From contig JAGAIY010000016.1 in the NCBI GenBank assembly GCA_017626355.1, forward strand, positions 84,202-148,201: a stretch of DNA of 64,000 nucleotides, given 5' to 3'. Source of the DNA: Bacteroidales bacterium. GTDB lineage: Bacteria; Bacteroidota; Bacteroidia; Bacteroidales; UBA932. The notes beneath the pieces were generated by a model. It was not told the DNA's origin. It did not search any database and saw only the letters and a program-made list of their open reading frames with translations. The number at the start of each line of letters is the position of its first letter. Within the stretch, counting starts at the first letter, position 1. Of this stretch, positions 24,143 to 34,170 are shown piece after piece. The translations under genes were made by a program, and so were the position numbers.

Positions 24143-26331
24143 TGAACAAGAAGACACTTGTCCTCTGCCTCTCCATCCTTGCAGTAATGTTTGCAGGGCT
24201 TGCAGTGGCAGTTGGTTTTCTGTATTCGGGAACCGGTACAGGACGGTCGGACTCTTCGCAGGTTGCGGATGAAAGCCGCTACCTGCTTCTTCGTGCTGTT
24301 CCTTCTGATGCTGTGGCGGTCTTCTGTTTCTCCGATATGGAAGATGCACCTCTGGATTTTTTCTCCAATGAACTTACGGATGTTGCCGGTTCTGCCAGGA
24401 CTGCGGTTTCCGTCCATCATTGCGGTGCTTCCGAATTGAAGCCTCTTTATGTTTTCGATGCCGGCAGGACTTCCGATACTCCTTCGCAAAGAGCTGTCTC
24501 GCTGATTCAGATGGCGGACAGTCTCAAGCTTTATTCGCAGCTCCTGGACTGTTCGGTCTTTCCGGGTTCAGGCAAGCATCTGTCCGGACGTTCACTTGTT
24601 CTGGTATCATCACAGGAAAATCTTGTAAGGTCTTCTGTAAGACATCTTCAGGAGGGACTTTCGATAATGGATGCTCCCGGATTTGCCGATGCATCGGCTT
24701 CGGTTGGCGGTAGAGATGTCCTGTTCATTGCGAACGAATATGTCCAGAGACTGATCGGAACCCTGATGAGCAGGTCCTATTCAAGATATTCATCCTTCTT
24801 TTCGCATTTTGCGGACTGGACTGTCTTTGACATGGAAGACAGCGGCTGTCTTGTCGGAACCGCTGTTTATGAAAAGGGAACTTCTGATTTCATGGAAATA
24901 CTTGAGCAGTCCCAGCCTGTGGTCTCATCCCTGTCTGCCGTACTTCCTTCATATACTGTCTTTGCTTCTTCTCTTGCAGTCCGTGATGCCGATGCATACA
25001 TCGCTTCATACGAAGGCTTTGTGGATTCAAGGCAGGAGCTGGCAAGGTATAGGGCGAGACAGAAGGAACTTGCACGTGATGCGGGAATGACGATAGAGGA
25101 TTTTGTGAGGCTTTCTGCGGTTGAGGAAGTGGCTAAGGCATCTTTCAAGATCGGCGGTAAGCTTGAGCAGGTGAACCTCGTCAGGGTCGGTAAGGAGGGG
25201 CTGGCCTCTCTGTTTGATGAAGATCTGTCTTCGCGCTCTTACTCTCCTTCTGTGCATGATTACAGGTATGCGGGTTTCATTTCTTCGGTATTCGGAAAGC
25301 TCTTTGAACTTGAGGATGAAAGCTGTTACACATATGTGGGAGGCTGGATCGTGTCCGGAAGCCGTAAGGCTATAGAGGAGTATGCGGATGGAAGCGCGTT
25401 GGAATATACTCTGGCTGACCAGATGGCTGATGCCGGTCAGGAAGACCTTCTTGCTGCTGTACCTGTCGTCTTCCAATCTTATTTTTCTTTCACTGAAGAC
25501 AAGGATATGCTTGGAGATATCTTCTCCAGGAAAGCGCTTCCTTATGTGTCCTCAATTGTGGAAGGCAGCGATTACAGTCCCGTCGTGACCAGGGTGTTCA
25601 AGGAGAAGAAGGATACACGCATTTCTGTAGACCTGATAAGGGCGGAGGTAAAGAGAACCAAGGCTCCTGAAAAGGAGAGGGATACGACGGTAGTTGTTCC
25701 TCAGGGCCCGTACGAGGTCATGAACTCCGGCACCGGAAAGATGAACCGTTTCTATCAGAACAGCCATCTTTCTCTTTGCCTGAGCGAAGAGGGCAAGGAC
25801 CTGTGGGGCATACCTTTCAAGGATAAGATATGCGGATATGCCCGTACCATTGATTACTATGCCAACGGCAAGCTTCAGATTCTGTTCGGAGCCGGAACCA
25901 AGATATATCTGATAGACAGGTTGGGACGCTTTGTCAAGGGTTTCCCTGTCGAACTGGGCAAGGAGATTCTGCTCGGTCCGGAACCATATGACTTCAATGG
26001 AACGCATAAGTATAATGCTATGGTCCTTCATAAGGACAATACGATAGAAATGTACAACCTCAAGGGACAGAAGCCGGACTCATGGAAGGGAATCAAGGCT
26101 GAGGAGACAATCAAGTCACTTCCTGAACTGATCACTGTCGGAGGCAAATCCTTCTGGGTTGTAAGGACTTCCATCCAGACTCTCATCTTCCCGTTTGTCG
26201 GAGGAGAACCTGTGACAAAGTTCGAAGGTGACAGGAAGATACGTCCGGACAGTCCTGTGACAGTGCAGGATGTTACATCTGTGGAAGTGGAATGCTATGA
26301 CGGGCATAAGCGTACCATCAAACTTAAATGA
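24142..26331 (+). CDS. Membrane-anchored exported protein of unknown function
   Basis: The 729-residue protein starts with a strong hydrophobic segment (6-28) with a basic N-terminus and no cleavage site, suggesting a periplasmic protein anchored by its N-terminus. Residues ~45-480 alternate helices and strands with no motif I recognise. Residues ~530-729 look like a beta-rich repeat domain (for example DLWGIPFKDKICGYARTIDY), possibly propeller blades. DUF3352-like proteins have a similar plan, but I cannot confirm it. It lies between ridA and the acyl-CoA ligase, overlapping both, so it is cotranscribed. Confidence 0.7.
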   Translation: MNKKTLVLCLSILAVMFAGLAVAVGFLYSGTGTGRSDSSQVADESRYLLLRAVPSDAVAVFCFSDMEDAPLDFFSNELTDVAGSARTAVSVHHCGASELKPLYVFDAGRTSDTPSQRAVSLIQMADSLKLYSQLLDCSVFPGSGKHLSGRSLVLVSSQENLVRSSVRHLQEGLSIMDAPGFADASASVGGRDVLFIANEYVQRLIGTLMSRSYSRYSSFFSHFADWTVFDMEDSGCLVGTAVYEKGTSDFMEILEQSQPVVSSLSAVLPSYTVFASSLAVRDADAYIASYEGFVDSRQELARYRARQKELARDAGMTIEDFVRLSAVEEVAKASFKIGGKLEQVNLVRVGKEGLASLFDEDLSSRSYSPSVHDYRYAGFISSVFGKLFELEDESCYTYVGGWIVSGSRKAIEEYADGSALEYTLADQMADAGQEDLLAAVPVVFQSYFSFTEDKDMLGDIFSRKALPYVSSIVEGSDYSPVVTRVFKEKKDTRISVDLIRAEVKRTKAPEKERDTTVVVPQGPYEVMNSGTGKMNRFYQNSHLSLCLSEEGKDLWGIPFKDKICGYARTIDYYANGKLQILFGAGTKIYLIDRLGRFVKGFPVELGKEILLGPEPYDFNGTHKYNAMVLHKDNTIEMYNLKGQKPDSWKGIKAEETIKSLPELITVGGKSFWVVRTSIQTLIFPFVGGEPVTKFEGDRKIRPDSPVTVQDVTSVEVECYDGHKRTIKLK

Positions 26332-28013
26332 TAACGTACATTAACTTAGATATTATGGAATTTACTTCAGTAAACAAAATCTATCAGGAGGCTTTCAAGA
26401 AGCATTGGGAGCGTCCGGCAATTTCCAATTATCAGGGTGTTACCCTCAAGTATGGAGATGTGGCAAGAAGAATTGCCAAGCTTCATATCATGTTCGAGGA
26501 GTGTGGTCTGGAGAAGGGTGACAAGGTGGCTCTCTGTTCAAGGAACCAGGCTAACTGGGCAGTGGCATTTCTTGCCGCGATGACATACGGCGCCGTTCCT
26601 GTACCGCTTCTGCATGAGTTCAAGTCGAGCAATATCCATCATCTCGTAAACCATTCGGAGGCGAAGATCCTCTTTGTCGATGATGTCATCTGGGAAGGTC
26701 TCACAGAGACCGAGATGCCTGATCTTCATGCTATCATTCAGGTCAACACATTCAAGCTTCTCTATGCTGCTGATGAGCACATAGTGGAAGTACGTGAGCA
26801 TCTCAACGAACTTTTCGGCAGGAAATATCCTATGGCATTCACTCCTGATGCCCTTGACTATTATGAGGACTCAGCGGAAGAGCTTGCTATAATTAATTAT
26901 ACTTCAGGTACTTCCGGTTTCTCGAAGGGTGTAATGATCCCATATCGTGCCATTTTTTCGAACATTGAATTCGCAAAGAAGGTGCTGCCTGAACTTGACC
27001 ATACAAAGAACATGGTGTCAATGCTCCCGTCAGCTCATATGTACGGCCTCATGTTCGAACTTATGTACGAACTCAGTGTAGGAGCACATGTCCATTTCCT
27101 TTCGAGGGTTCCAAGTCCGAAGATCATCATGCAGGCTATGTCTGAAGTAAAGCCGTATCTTGTCATTGCGGTTCCTCTTGTCATTGAGAAGATCTACAAG
27201 AGCAAGGTAAAGCCGGTGCTAGAGAAGGAAGGAATCAGGTTCCTCATGAAGCTTCCTGGCCTTAATCAGGTGGTTATGAACAAGATCAAAGCTGAGCTTG
27301 TGAATGCATTCGGTGGTGAGTTCTATGAAGTGATCATAGGCGGTGCCGCTTTCAATAAGGAGGTAGAGGCCTTCTTCAAGCAGATCGGCTTCCCTTTCAC
27401 AGTGGGATATGGAATGACCGAGTGTGCACCTATCATCACTTATGACGACTGGCAGAATGAAAAACTTTATTCATGCGGTAAGGCGGCTCCTAATCTTGAG
27501 GTCAAAATCGATTCACCGGATCCTGAGAATGTTGCAGGTGAGATTCTCGTGAAGGGTGCCAACGTGTTCATGGGTTACTATAAGAACGAGGAAGCTACAA
27601 AGGCGACCTTCACCGAGGACGGCTGGTTCAGAACAGGTGATATGGGAGTTCTTGACGCAGACGGAAGCCTTTTCATCAGGGGCAGGTCAAAGTGCATGAT
27701 TCTTGGTCCGAGCGGTCAGAACATTTATCCTGAGGAAGTTGAGACTGTAATCAACAGTCAGCCATATGTCGTGGATTCGCTTGTAGTTGAAGAGGATGGC
27801 GGTCTCACAGCACTCATCTATCCGGATTTCGCTCAGGGCGCAAAGGACGGAATGGATCAGAGAACTTTTGCGAAATATATAGAAGATACGCTTCCGGAAC
27901 TCAATAAGGAACTTCCTAACTATGCGAGGCTCAAGAAGATAAAGGTCATGACCGAAGACTTCGAGAGGACTCCGAAGAAGAGTATCAAGAGATATCTTTA
28001 TCAGAGATCATAA
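26328..28013 (+). CDS. AMP-dependent acyl-CoA synthetase (long-chain fatty acid-CoA ligase like)
   Basis: The 561-residue adenylate-forming enzyme carries the P-loop YTSGTSGFSKGV (about 190-201), GYGMTECAPI (A5 motif), the hinge-region GWFRTGDMG and the C-terminal RTPKKSIKRYL with the catalytic Lys. It should activate a fatty acid as acyl-AMP and then acyl-CoA. Two starts are possible: ATG at 26328, overlapping the upstream stop, and ATG at 26355 (MEFTSVNKIYQ), which fits the family better. The exact acid is unknown. Confidence 0.9.
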   Translation: MITYINLDIMEFTSVNKIYQEAFKKHWERPAISNYQGVTLKYGDVARRIAKLHIMFEECGLEKGDKVALCSRNQANWAVAFLAAMTYGAVPVPLLHEFKSSNIHHLVNHSEAKILFVDDVIWEGLTETEMPDLHAIIQVNTFKLLYAADEHIVEVREHLNELFGRKYPMAFTPDALDYYEDSAEELAIINYTSGTSGFSKGVMIPYRAIFSNIEFAKKVLPELDHTKNMVSMLPSAHMYGLMFELMYELSVGAHVHFLSRVPSPKIIMQAMSEVKPYLVIAVPLVIEKIYKSKVKPVLEKEGIRFLMKLPGLNQVVMNKIKAELVNAFGGEFYEVIIGGAAFNKEVEAFFKQIGFPFTVGYGMTECAPIITYDDWQNEKLYSCGKAAPNLEVKIDSPDPENVAGEILVKGANVFMGYYKNEEATKATFTEDGWFRTGDMGVLDADGSLFIRGRSKCMILGPSGQNIYPEEVETVINSQPYVVDSLVVEEDGGLTALIYPDFAQGAKDGMDQRTFAKYIEDTLPELNKELPNYARLKKIKVMTEDFERTPKKSIKRYLYQRS

Positions 28014-28017
28014 TCAT

Positions 28018-28422
28018 ATGGAGAAATTTGATCAGAGCTACATTCAGATGGCAGGAGTCTGGGCGCAGAACTCCTATTGCAAGAGACGTCAGGTCGGCGC
28101 GCTCCTCGTAAAGGACCGTATGATCATTTCGGACGGTTACAACGGAACCCCTTCAGGCTTCGAAAACATTTGTGAAGATGAAAACGGGATTACAAAACCT
28201 TATGTCCTTCATGCAGAGGCTAATGCAATCAGCAAGGTCGCTCAGTCGGGCAACAGCAGCAAAGGGGCCACATTGTATGTGACCGCGTCCCCTTGCATGG
28301 AATGTGCTAAACTGATCATCCAGGCCGGTATCAGAAGGGTCGTGTATCGCGATGCCTATCGTCTTACAGACGGAATAGATCTTCTGAAGAGAGCCGGCAT
28401 AGAAGTGGAACAGGTCGGATAG
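28018..28422 (+). CDS. Deoxycytidylate (dCMP) deaminase family protein
   Basis: A 134-residue zinc-dependent deaminase with the HAE motif (VLHAEANAI) and the SPCMECAKL cysteine pair. QVGALLVKDRMIISDGYNGTPSG is typical of the dCMP deaminase/ComEB branch rather than of CMP or tRNA deaminases. dCMP deaminase makes dUMP for thymidylate synthesis. It is 4 nt downstream of the ligase and 10 nt upstream of the S41 protease. Confidence 0.92.
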   Translation: MEKFDQSYIQMAGVWAQNSYCKRRQVGALLVKDRMIISDGYNGTPSGFENICEDENGITKPYVLHAEANAISKVAQSGNSSKGATLYVTASPCMECAKLIIQAGIRRVVYRDAYRLTDGIDLLKRAGIEVEQVG

Positions 28423-28432
28423 GCCAACGAAT

Positions 28433-30019
28433 ATGAAGAAGATAGACAACAATATCCTTACAGCACTTCTGGGAGTGATTCTGGGAGTGCTTCTTACCAT
28501 GGTGACGCTTAAGATGTTGCCGGACAAGAAGTTTGACGGTGATTACGATAGATGGAGAAAGCTTAACCTGATTCTTCAGGAGGTGCAGAAGAATTATGTC
28601 GACACGATCGATATGGTCGGCATGACCGATGCGGCTGTTGAAGCGGCACTTTCTGAGCTTGATCCTCATTCCGTGTATCTCCCGCCGGTGGAACTTACTG
28701 AGTCGGAAACAGAGCTTGCCGGTAATTTTGAAGGAATCGGCATACAGTTCAATGTGCCGAATGACACTGCCATAGTGCTCAGTGTCATCCCCGGAGGCCC
28801 TTCCGAGAAGGCCGGGCTTACCCAAGGTGACAGGATAGTCCTTGTCGGTGGAAGAACCATAGCCGGCAACAAGACTCCTCAGGACAGTATGGTCCGCATG
28901 ATGAAGGGACCTTCAGGTTCGAAGGTCAAGATTACTGTCAACAGGGACGGTACTCTCATACCTTTTGAAATCACACGTGACAAGATTCCTGTTAACTGTG
29001 TCGATGCAGCTTTCATGATCGATGACAGAACAGGATACATCAAGTTGTCTAAATTCACCCGCACTACTTACAAGGAAGTCTCGGAGGCATCTGACAAGCT
29101 TGTCGCTCAGGGTATGAAAAGGCTCATATTCGATCTCAGGGACAATACGGGAGGATATTTCGACCAGGCCCTCATGCTTTCCAACATGTTCCTGCGTCGT
29201 GGCGATATGATCGTCTACATGGAGGGACTTCATCGTCCCCGTCAGGATTTCGATGCAGACGGCCGAGGCTCACTGAAGGATATCGAGCTTTCAGTTCTTA
29301 TAGACGAAGGCTCGGCATCTTCGAGTGAGATCTTCGCAGGTGCCATTCAGGATAATGACAGGGGAGTCATTGTCGGAAGACGTTCTTTCGGCAAAGGACT
29401 TGTGCAGGAACCGATAAACTTCTCTGACGGCTCAGGAGTCAGACTCACTGTGGCACGTTTCCATACCCCTTCAGGCAGATGTATTCAGAAGCCATATGAC
29501 AAGAACTACGAATATGACATATATGAGCGTTATGCCCACGGAGAGATGACCTCGGCTGACAGCATGAAGGTGGACACGACTTCAGTCTACTATACATTGA
29601 AAGGCCGCAGGGTGTATGGAGGAGGAGGCATAATGCCTGATGTCTTCGTTCCGATCGATACGACGAAGGCGACGAAGTTCTTCATCAACTGTAACAAGAA
29701 GGCTACTGCCGTCAGGTTCGCGTCGTCGATGTTCGACAGATACCGTGGAGCCCTGGCTCAGATTGATGATTTCGAGAAACTTTCCGATTGGCTGGACGGA
29801 GTAGGTCTGGAGGCCGGCTTCCTCAGATTCGCCAAGGATGTTGACGGACTTGTTCCGGAAGAAGGCGAATGGGAGAAGACCAGGGACTATATGATGCCTC
29901 AGCTGAGGGCTCTGACAGGACGCTTCTCAAAACTTGATGATGAGGCTTTCTACAGGTTCTATCTGCCTGTGGATGATGCTATACAGACTGCTTTGAAGAA
30001 TCCTTCAAAAATTGACTGA
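28433..30019 (+). CDS. S41 family carboxy-terminal processing peptidase
   Basis: The 528-residue protein has an N-terminal membrane anchor (9-27), a PDZ domain (about 85-165: GIGIQFNV, AGLTQGDRIVLVGG) and the S41 core. The core shows the catalytic Ser in DEGSASSSEIFAGA and the catalytic Lys in RRSFGKGLVQ. Such proteases cleave periplasmic proteins at their C-termini. A further ~170 residues follow the core, as in other Bacteroidetes S41 enzymes. Probably periplasmic. Confidence 0.93.
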   Translation: MKKIDNNILTALLGVILGVLLTMVTLKMLPDKKFDGDYDRWRKLNLILQEVQKNYVDTIDMVGMTDAAVEAALSELDPHSVYLPPVELTESETELAGNFEGIGIQFNVPNDTAIVLSVIPGGPSEKAGLTQGDRIVLVGGRTIAGNKTPQDSMVRMMKGPSGSKVKITVNRDGTLIPFEITRDKIPVNCVDAAFMIDDRTGYIKLSKFTRTTYKEVSEASDKLVAQGMKRLIFDLRDNTGGYFDQALMLSNMFLRRGDMIVYMEGLHRPRQDFDADGRGSLKDIELSVLIDEGSASSSEIFAGAIQDNDRGVIVGRRSFGKGLVQEPINFSDGSGVRLTVARFHTPSGRCIQKPYDKNYEYDIYERYAHGEMTSADSMKVDTTSVYYTLKGRRVYGGGGIMPDVFVPIDTTKATKFFINCNKKATAVRFASSMFDRYRGALAQIDDFEKLSDWLDGVGLEAGFLRFAKDVDGLVPEEGEWEKTRDYMMPQLRALTGRFSKLDDEAFYRFYLPVDDAIQTALKNPSKID

Positions 30020-30020
30020 C

Positions 30021-30953
30021 ATGAAGATCGTTTTTCTTGATGCGGATACTATGGGCGATGTATCTTTCGAGCCCATTGAGAAGTATGGGGAGCTTGTCTG
30101 CTACGGACGTTCCACTCCTGAGGAGGCTCTTGACAGGGTATCGGACTGCGATGTCCTTATCGTCAACAAAGTCAGGGTGACTCCGGAGCTTATCGAAGCG
30201 GCCCCTTCACTAAAACTCATCTGTGAAGCTGCGACAGGCGTGAACAACATCGATCTGGAGTATGCCGCGGCCAAGGGGATACCTGTGCGTAATGCAGTAG
30301 GCTATTCCACAGGTTCGGTAGTTCAGGCCACATTCATGCACTTGCTGTCGCTTTCTGGTGAGGCTCCGTATTTTGATGATGCCGTGAAGAGCGGAAGATA
30401 CAGTTCTGGAGGAATCTTCACGGATGTATCGAGAAGCTGGACTGAACTAGCAGGCAAGACTATCGGTATTGTCGGAATGGGAAACATCGGCCAGAAGGTC
30501 GCAAGAGTTGCGGAAGCCTTCGATATGAAGGTATGTTATTATTCTACATCAGGAACCTCGCATTGCAAGGATTATCCGAGTGTGACCCTTGAGAGGCTTA
30601 TGTCTGAATCTGATGTCGTTTCAGTTCATGCTCCGCTGAATGAAAGGACAGCAGGACTCATCGGTAAGGAACAGCTTGCTTTTATGAAGCCTTCTGCGTA
30701 TATACTGAATCTCGGCAGAGGAGGAATTGTGGATGAATCTGCTCTTGCGGAGGCTGTGGATGGCGGTATCATAGCAGGTGCTGCTCTCGATGTCTTTGCT
30801 GAAGAACCTGTTCCGGCTGACAATCCTCTTCTGAATATGGCGCATCCGGAACGTATCCGCCTTGCTCCTCATGTCGCTTGGGCGAGCGTCGAGGCCCGTG
30901 AGAGACTTGTAGGTATGATTGCCGGGAATATCTCAGATTTCATTTCTGTTTAA
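30021..30953 (+). CDS. D-isomer specific 2-hydroxyacid dehydrogenase
   Basis: A 310-residue NAD(P)-dependent dehydrogenase. The Rossmann motif IGIVGMGNIGQKVA lies near 145-158; LNLGRGGIVDESAL and LAPHVAW carry the catalytic Arg-adjacent loop and the catalytic His. It resembles hydroxypyruvate/glycerate dehydrogenases, but the substrate cannot be fixed. I start it at ATG 30021, 1 nt after the protease stop; an in-frame TTG at 30012 lies inside the protease gene. Confidence 0.9.
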   Translation: MKIVFLDADTMGDVSFEPIEKYGELVCYGRSTPEEALDRVSDCDVLIVNKVRVTPELIEAAPSLKLICEAATGVNNIDLEYAAAKGIPVRNAVGYSTGSVVQATFMHLLSLSGEAPYFDDAVKSGRYSSGGIFTDVSRSWTELAGKTIGIVGMGNIGQKVARVAEAFDMKVCYYSTSGTSHCKDYPSVTLERLMSESDVVSVHAPLNERTAGLIGKEQLAFMKPSAYILNLGRGGIVDESALAEAVDGGIIAGAALDVFAEEPVPADNPLLNMAHPERIRLAPHVAWASVEARERLVGMIAGNISDFISV

Positions 30954-30975
30954 GTACTCCGTTGATTCTTGACTT

Positions 30976-32031
30976 ATGTATAAGGGTTCATCTGTAATTG
31001 ACAGGACAAGAAAGTACGAATGTCTGGTTTATGCAGCTTTGTGGCTGCTGGCGCTCGTTCTGCCTTTCTTCAATGAATTCATGCGGATGGCCTACGGTTC
31101 TGAATTTTCCTGGGCTAATATTGACAGATGGTGGACCGGCCTCATTCCCTTCATCATTGTCTTCGGAATAAACAATTTCATTCTGGTTCCAAGATACCTC
31201 CTCAGGCAGAGGGCGTATATGTACCTGCTGCTTTTATTGGCCCTTGTCGCTTTCTTCATTCTGTATCAGGGTGTCACGTACGAGTTCCGCTTCCCGGGAA
31301 AGTCGGTTTACAGGTTTCTCGGGCTTCCAATGCCGTTGGTTATGAATGTGGCCCTTCTGCTGATGCTGATAGCTGTAAATACGGCAGTGATAATGGCCTT
31401 CAAGTATGTACGTGAGAAGGATACGAGAAAGTCTCTTGAGACAATCAGACTGAAAGATGAAATACGGTTGCTGAAGGCCCGGATCAATCCTCATTTCTTC
31501 ATGAATATGCTCAATAATATTCATGCGATGATAGAGCTGGATCCGGTAAAGGCTCAGGATATGACCCTCGAACTGTCAAAGCTTATGAGATATGTCCTGT
31601 ATGAGGGCTCGAATGCAACGACTTCCCTCGTTGGCGAAATTTCCTTCATAGACAGTTATGTGACTCTGATGAAGCGCAGATATCCTGAAGGTAAGGTTGA
31701 TATAATACTGGAACTTCCGACAGACCCTTCTCCGGATGTAATGATACCGCCTATGATATTCATAACCTTTGTTGAAAATGCTTTCAAGCATGGGGTTAGC
31801 TATAAGGCGAAGTCGAGGATTTTCATATCCATGAAAGAAACCGGCGACGGTCGCATAAGCTTCGTGTGCTCCAATACTATGTGGATGGCGTCAGCACAAT
31901 GCGGGCATGGTGGCGTCGGGCTTGACAATGTAAGGCGCCGTCTGGATTACCTTTATGAAGAAAACTATCAGCTTGAGATAAAAGAAGAAAACGGAACATT
32001 TGATGTATCATTAACGATTCCATGCTTATGA
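30976..32031 (+). CDS. LytS-type sensor histidine kinase
   Basis: The 351-residue membrane kinase has four membrane segments (about 17-34, 55-72, 82-98, 120-142). The His_kinase domain follows, with INPHFFMNMLNNIHAM (phospho-acceptor H173), the ENAFKHG N-box and the GVGLDNVRRRL G-box. No sensory domain other than the membrane part is present, as in many Bacteroidetes LytS-like kinases. Its last 10 bases overlap the LytTR regulator, the expected partner. Confidence 0.94.
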   Translation: MYKGSSVIDRTRKYECLVYAALWLLALVLPFFNEFMRMAYGSEFSWANIDRWWTGLIPFIIVFGINNFILVPRYLLRQRAYMYLLLLLALVAFFILYQGVTYEFRFPGKSVYRFLGLPMPLVMNVALLLMLIAVNTAVIMAFKYVREKDTRKSLETIRLKDEIRLLKARINPHFFMNMLNNIHAMIELDPVKAQDMTLELSKLMRYVLYEGSNATTSLVGEISFIDSYVTLMKRRYPEGKVDIILELPTDPSPDVMIPPMIFITFVENAFKHGVSYKAKSRIFISMKETGDGRISFVCSNTMWMASAQCGHGGVGLDNVRRRLDYLYEENYQLEIKEENGTFDVSLTIPCL

Positions 32032-32744
32032 ATATAAGATGTATTGCTATAGATGACGAGCCTATGGCTCTTGAGAAATTGACGAACTATATAGAGAAGA
32101 TTCCATATCTGGAGCTTGTCGCCGCCTGTACGTGCCCCTGTGAGGCCATGCAGGTCATGTCTGAAAACAAGATAGATGCTCTCTTCATAGATATCAGCAT
32201 GCCCGACATCAACGGAATGGACTTTGTCAAAGCACTTCCTGACCCTCCTGCAGTCGTCTTCATAACCGCTTATGCCGAGCATGCGGCAGAAAGCTACAAG
32301 GTACGTGCTGTCGATTATATACTGAAACCTTACAGCTACATAGATTTCCAGAGAGCGGCGGAACTTGTAAGACAGGCCTGTGCCCTGAAGCAGCAGGGTG
32401 AGGCGGCTCATCGCGATGACGAGTTTGTCTTTCTAAAGGTGGATTACAGATATGTCCGTGTAAAGCTGAACGATATCATTTATATAGAGGGTATGAATGA
32501 GTATCTCAAAATATATGTCAAGGGTAATGACCCTTTGCTCGTCCATACCACATTCAAACAGATGAACGGGCATCTTCCGGACAATTTCCTTCAGGTGCAC
32601 CGTTCATACGTTGTAAATGTTAATCATATCCTTGAAGTGGAACGCTCCGTCATACTTATGGAGGGCGGAAAGCGCATATCCATCAGCGACAGCAACAAGG
32701 ACGCCTTTATGTCATATCTCGGCAGATACTCGGTCAGAAAGTGA
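32022..32744 (+). CDS. LytTR family response regulator
   Basis: A 240-residue regulator with a receiver domain (1-~120; acidic IDDEP, phospho-acceptor D57 in FIDISMPD, TAYAEHA, KPYSY) and a LytTR DNA-binding domain (about 135-238) with DIIYIEGMNEYLKIYVKG and FLQVHRSYVVNVNHI. It ends the long operon that starts at ridA. Its stop directly abuts the stop of convergent glyA with no spacer. Confidence 0.95.
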   Translation: MLMNIRCIAIDDEPMALEKLTNYIEKIPYLELVAACTCPCEAMQVMSENKIDALFIDISMPDINGMDFVKALPDPPAVVFITAYAEHAAESYKVRAVDYILKPYSYIDFQRAAELVRQACALKQQGEAAHRDDEFVFLKVDYRYVRVKLNDIIYIEGMNEYLKIYVKGNDPLLVHTTFKQMNGHLPDNFLQVHRSYVVNVNHILEVERSVILMEGGKRISISDSNKDAFMSYLGRYSVRK

Positions 32745-34073
32745 TCAGTATCTGTTGAGAGGCATGCCGTTGGTCTTCATCCTTACCTGCTTCCTGACAT
32801 CGGCAAGAACAGTCTCGTACGCCTCTTTTCCTTCTTCCGTCTTGCCGGCAATGAGGTCAAGATGAGATGCCGCATTCTGAAGTACCTTGTCTATAAGGTT
32901 GACAATGAACTCCATGTCATTGGCAATGAATCCTCTGGATGTGATGGCTGGAGTTCCCACTCGTATTCCGGAAGTCTGGAAAGGAGAACGTGAGTCAAAA
33001 GGAACCATGTTCTTGTTGACTGTGATGTCCGCCTTTACAAGCTCCTTCTCGGCAACCTTTCCTGTAAGCTCAGGGAATTTGGTGCGCAGGTCAATCAGAA
33101 GAAGATGATTGTCCGTTCCGCCGGAAACCACCTTGTATCCTCTTGATGAGAATGCTTCTCCCATAGCGCTTGCGTTTGCAACGACCTGCTTCTGATATTC
33201 CTTGAATTCCGGTTGAAGAGCCTCGTAGAAAGATACGGCTTTGGCTGCGATGCAATGCTCGAGCGGGCCTCCCTGAACACCAGGGAATACACTTGAATTC
33301 AGAATCTGGGACATCTTCTTCACTGCGCCCTTAGGAGTTACGAGACCCCATGGATTGTCGAAGTCCTTGCCCATGAGAATGATACCTCCGCGAGGACCTC
33401 TGAGGGTCTTGTGGGTTGTAGATGTCACGATATGTGCATATTTGACAGGATTGCTCAGCAGTCCTGCTGCAATAAGTCCTGCTGTATGGGCCATGTCCAC
33501 CATGAAAAGCGCTCCTACCTTATCGGCGATTTCGCGCATTCTTGCATAGTTCCATTCCCTTGAATATGCCGATGCTCCTCCTATTATAAGCTTAGGCTTG
33601 AACTCGAGAGCCCTCTGCTCCATCTGGTCGTAGTCAATCAGACCGGTGTTCTCGTTCAGACCGTAGGATACGGCATTATAAAGTATTCCTGACATGTTTA
33701 CAGGGGAGCCGTGTGTGAGGTGACCGCCGTGTGCAAGATCCAGACCCATGAAGGTGTCTCCTGGCTTGAGGCATGCCATAAGCACGGCCATGTTGGCCTG
33801 TGCCCCTGAATGCGGCTGTACATTTGCATATTCTGCCTCGAAAAGCTGGCAGAGTCTGTCTATGGCGAGCTGCTCAATCTGATCGACTACCTCACATCCG
33901 CCGTAATATCTTGCTCCCGGATAACCTTCCGCGTACTTGTTGGTACAGATGGATCCGAGTGCTTCAAGCACCTGGTTGGAAACGTAGTTCTCGGATGCGA
34001 TCAGTTCTATTCCGGAGGTCTGTCTGCTCTCCTCCTTCTTTATCAGATTGAAAATTTGAAGATCCTGTTTCAT
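32745..34073 (-). CDS. glyA: Serine hydroxymethyltransferase
   Basis: PLP enzyme interconverting serine and glycine with tetrahydrofolate, the main one-carbon source. The 442-residue protein has [30 protein letters not shown] and [14 protein letters not shown], where the Lys binds PLP. Length slightly exceeds E. coli GlyA (417), with a C-terminal extension rich in charged residues. Monocistronic with its own -7 box. Confidence 0.97.
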   Translation of the reverse strand: MKQDLQIFNLIKKEESRQTSGIELIASENYVSNQVLEALGSICTNKYAEGYPGARYYGGCEVVDQIEQLAIDRLCQLFEAEYANVQPHSGAQANMAVLMACLKPGDTFMGLDLAHGGHLTHGSPVNMSGILYNAVSYGLNENTGLIDYDQMEQRALEFKPKLIIGGASAYSREWNYARMREIADKVGALFMVDMAHTAGLIAAGLLSNPVKYAHIVTSTTHKTLRGPRGGIILMGKDFDNPWGLVTPKGAVKKMSQILNSSVFPGVQGGPLEHCIAAKAVSFYEALQPEFKEYQKQVVANASAMGEAFSSRGYKVVSGGTDNHLLLIDLRTKFPELTGKVAEKELVKADITVNKNMVPFDSRSPFQTSGIRVGTPAITSRGFIANDMEFIVNLIDKVLQNAASHLDLIAGKTEEGKEAYETVLADVRKQVRMKTNGMPLNRY

Positions 34074-34093
34074 GTTCTATGTTTTAGTATTTA

Positions 34094-34101
34094 CAAAAAT
34101 A
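34094..34101 (-). promoter_or_regulatory. -7 promoter box of glyA
   Basis: The minus strand reads TATTTTTG, a consensus match, with a ~15-nt leader to the glyA ATG. No clear -33 box. Confidence 0.5.
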
Positions 34102-34141
34102 GTCATTTTTTTGTTTTTTAGGAAAAGAAAACGCTTCTTAT

Positions 34142-34149
34142 TAACTTTG
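34142..34149 (+). promoter_or_regulatory. -7 promoter box of the SpoU methyltransferase gene
   Basis: TAACTTTG matches TAnnTTTG; the start codon is 22 nt downstream. Confidence 0.55.
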
Positions 34150-34170
34150 TGCCTCTAAAATTCCGGCCCG

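Noticed and set aside
30012-30020. TTG start of the hydroxyacid dehydrogenase
   Set aside because: It lies within the S41 protease gene; ATG 30021 starts at the first residue of the typical N-terminal strand.
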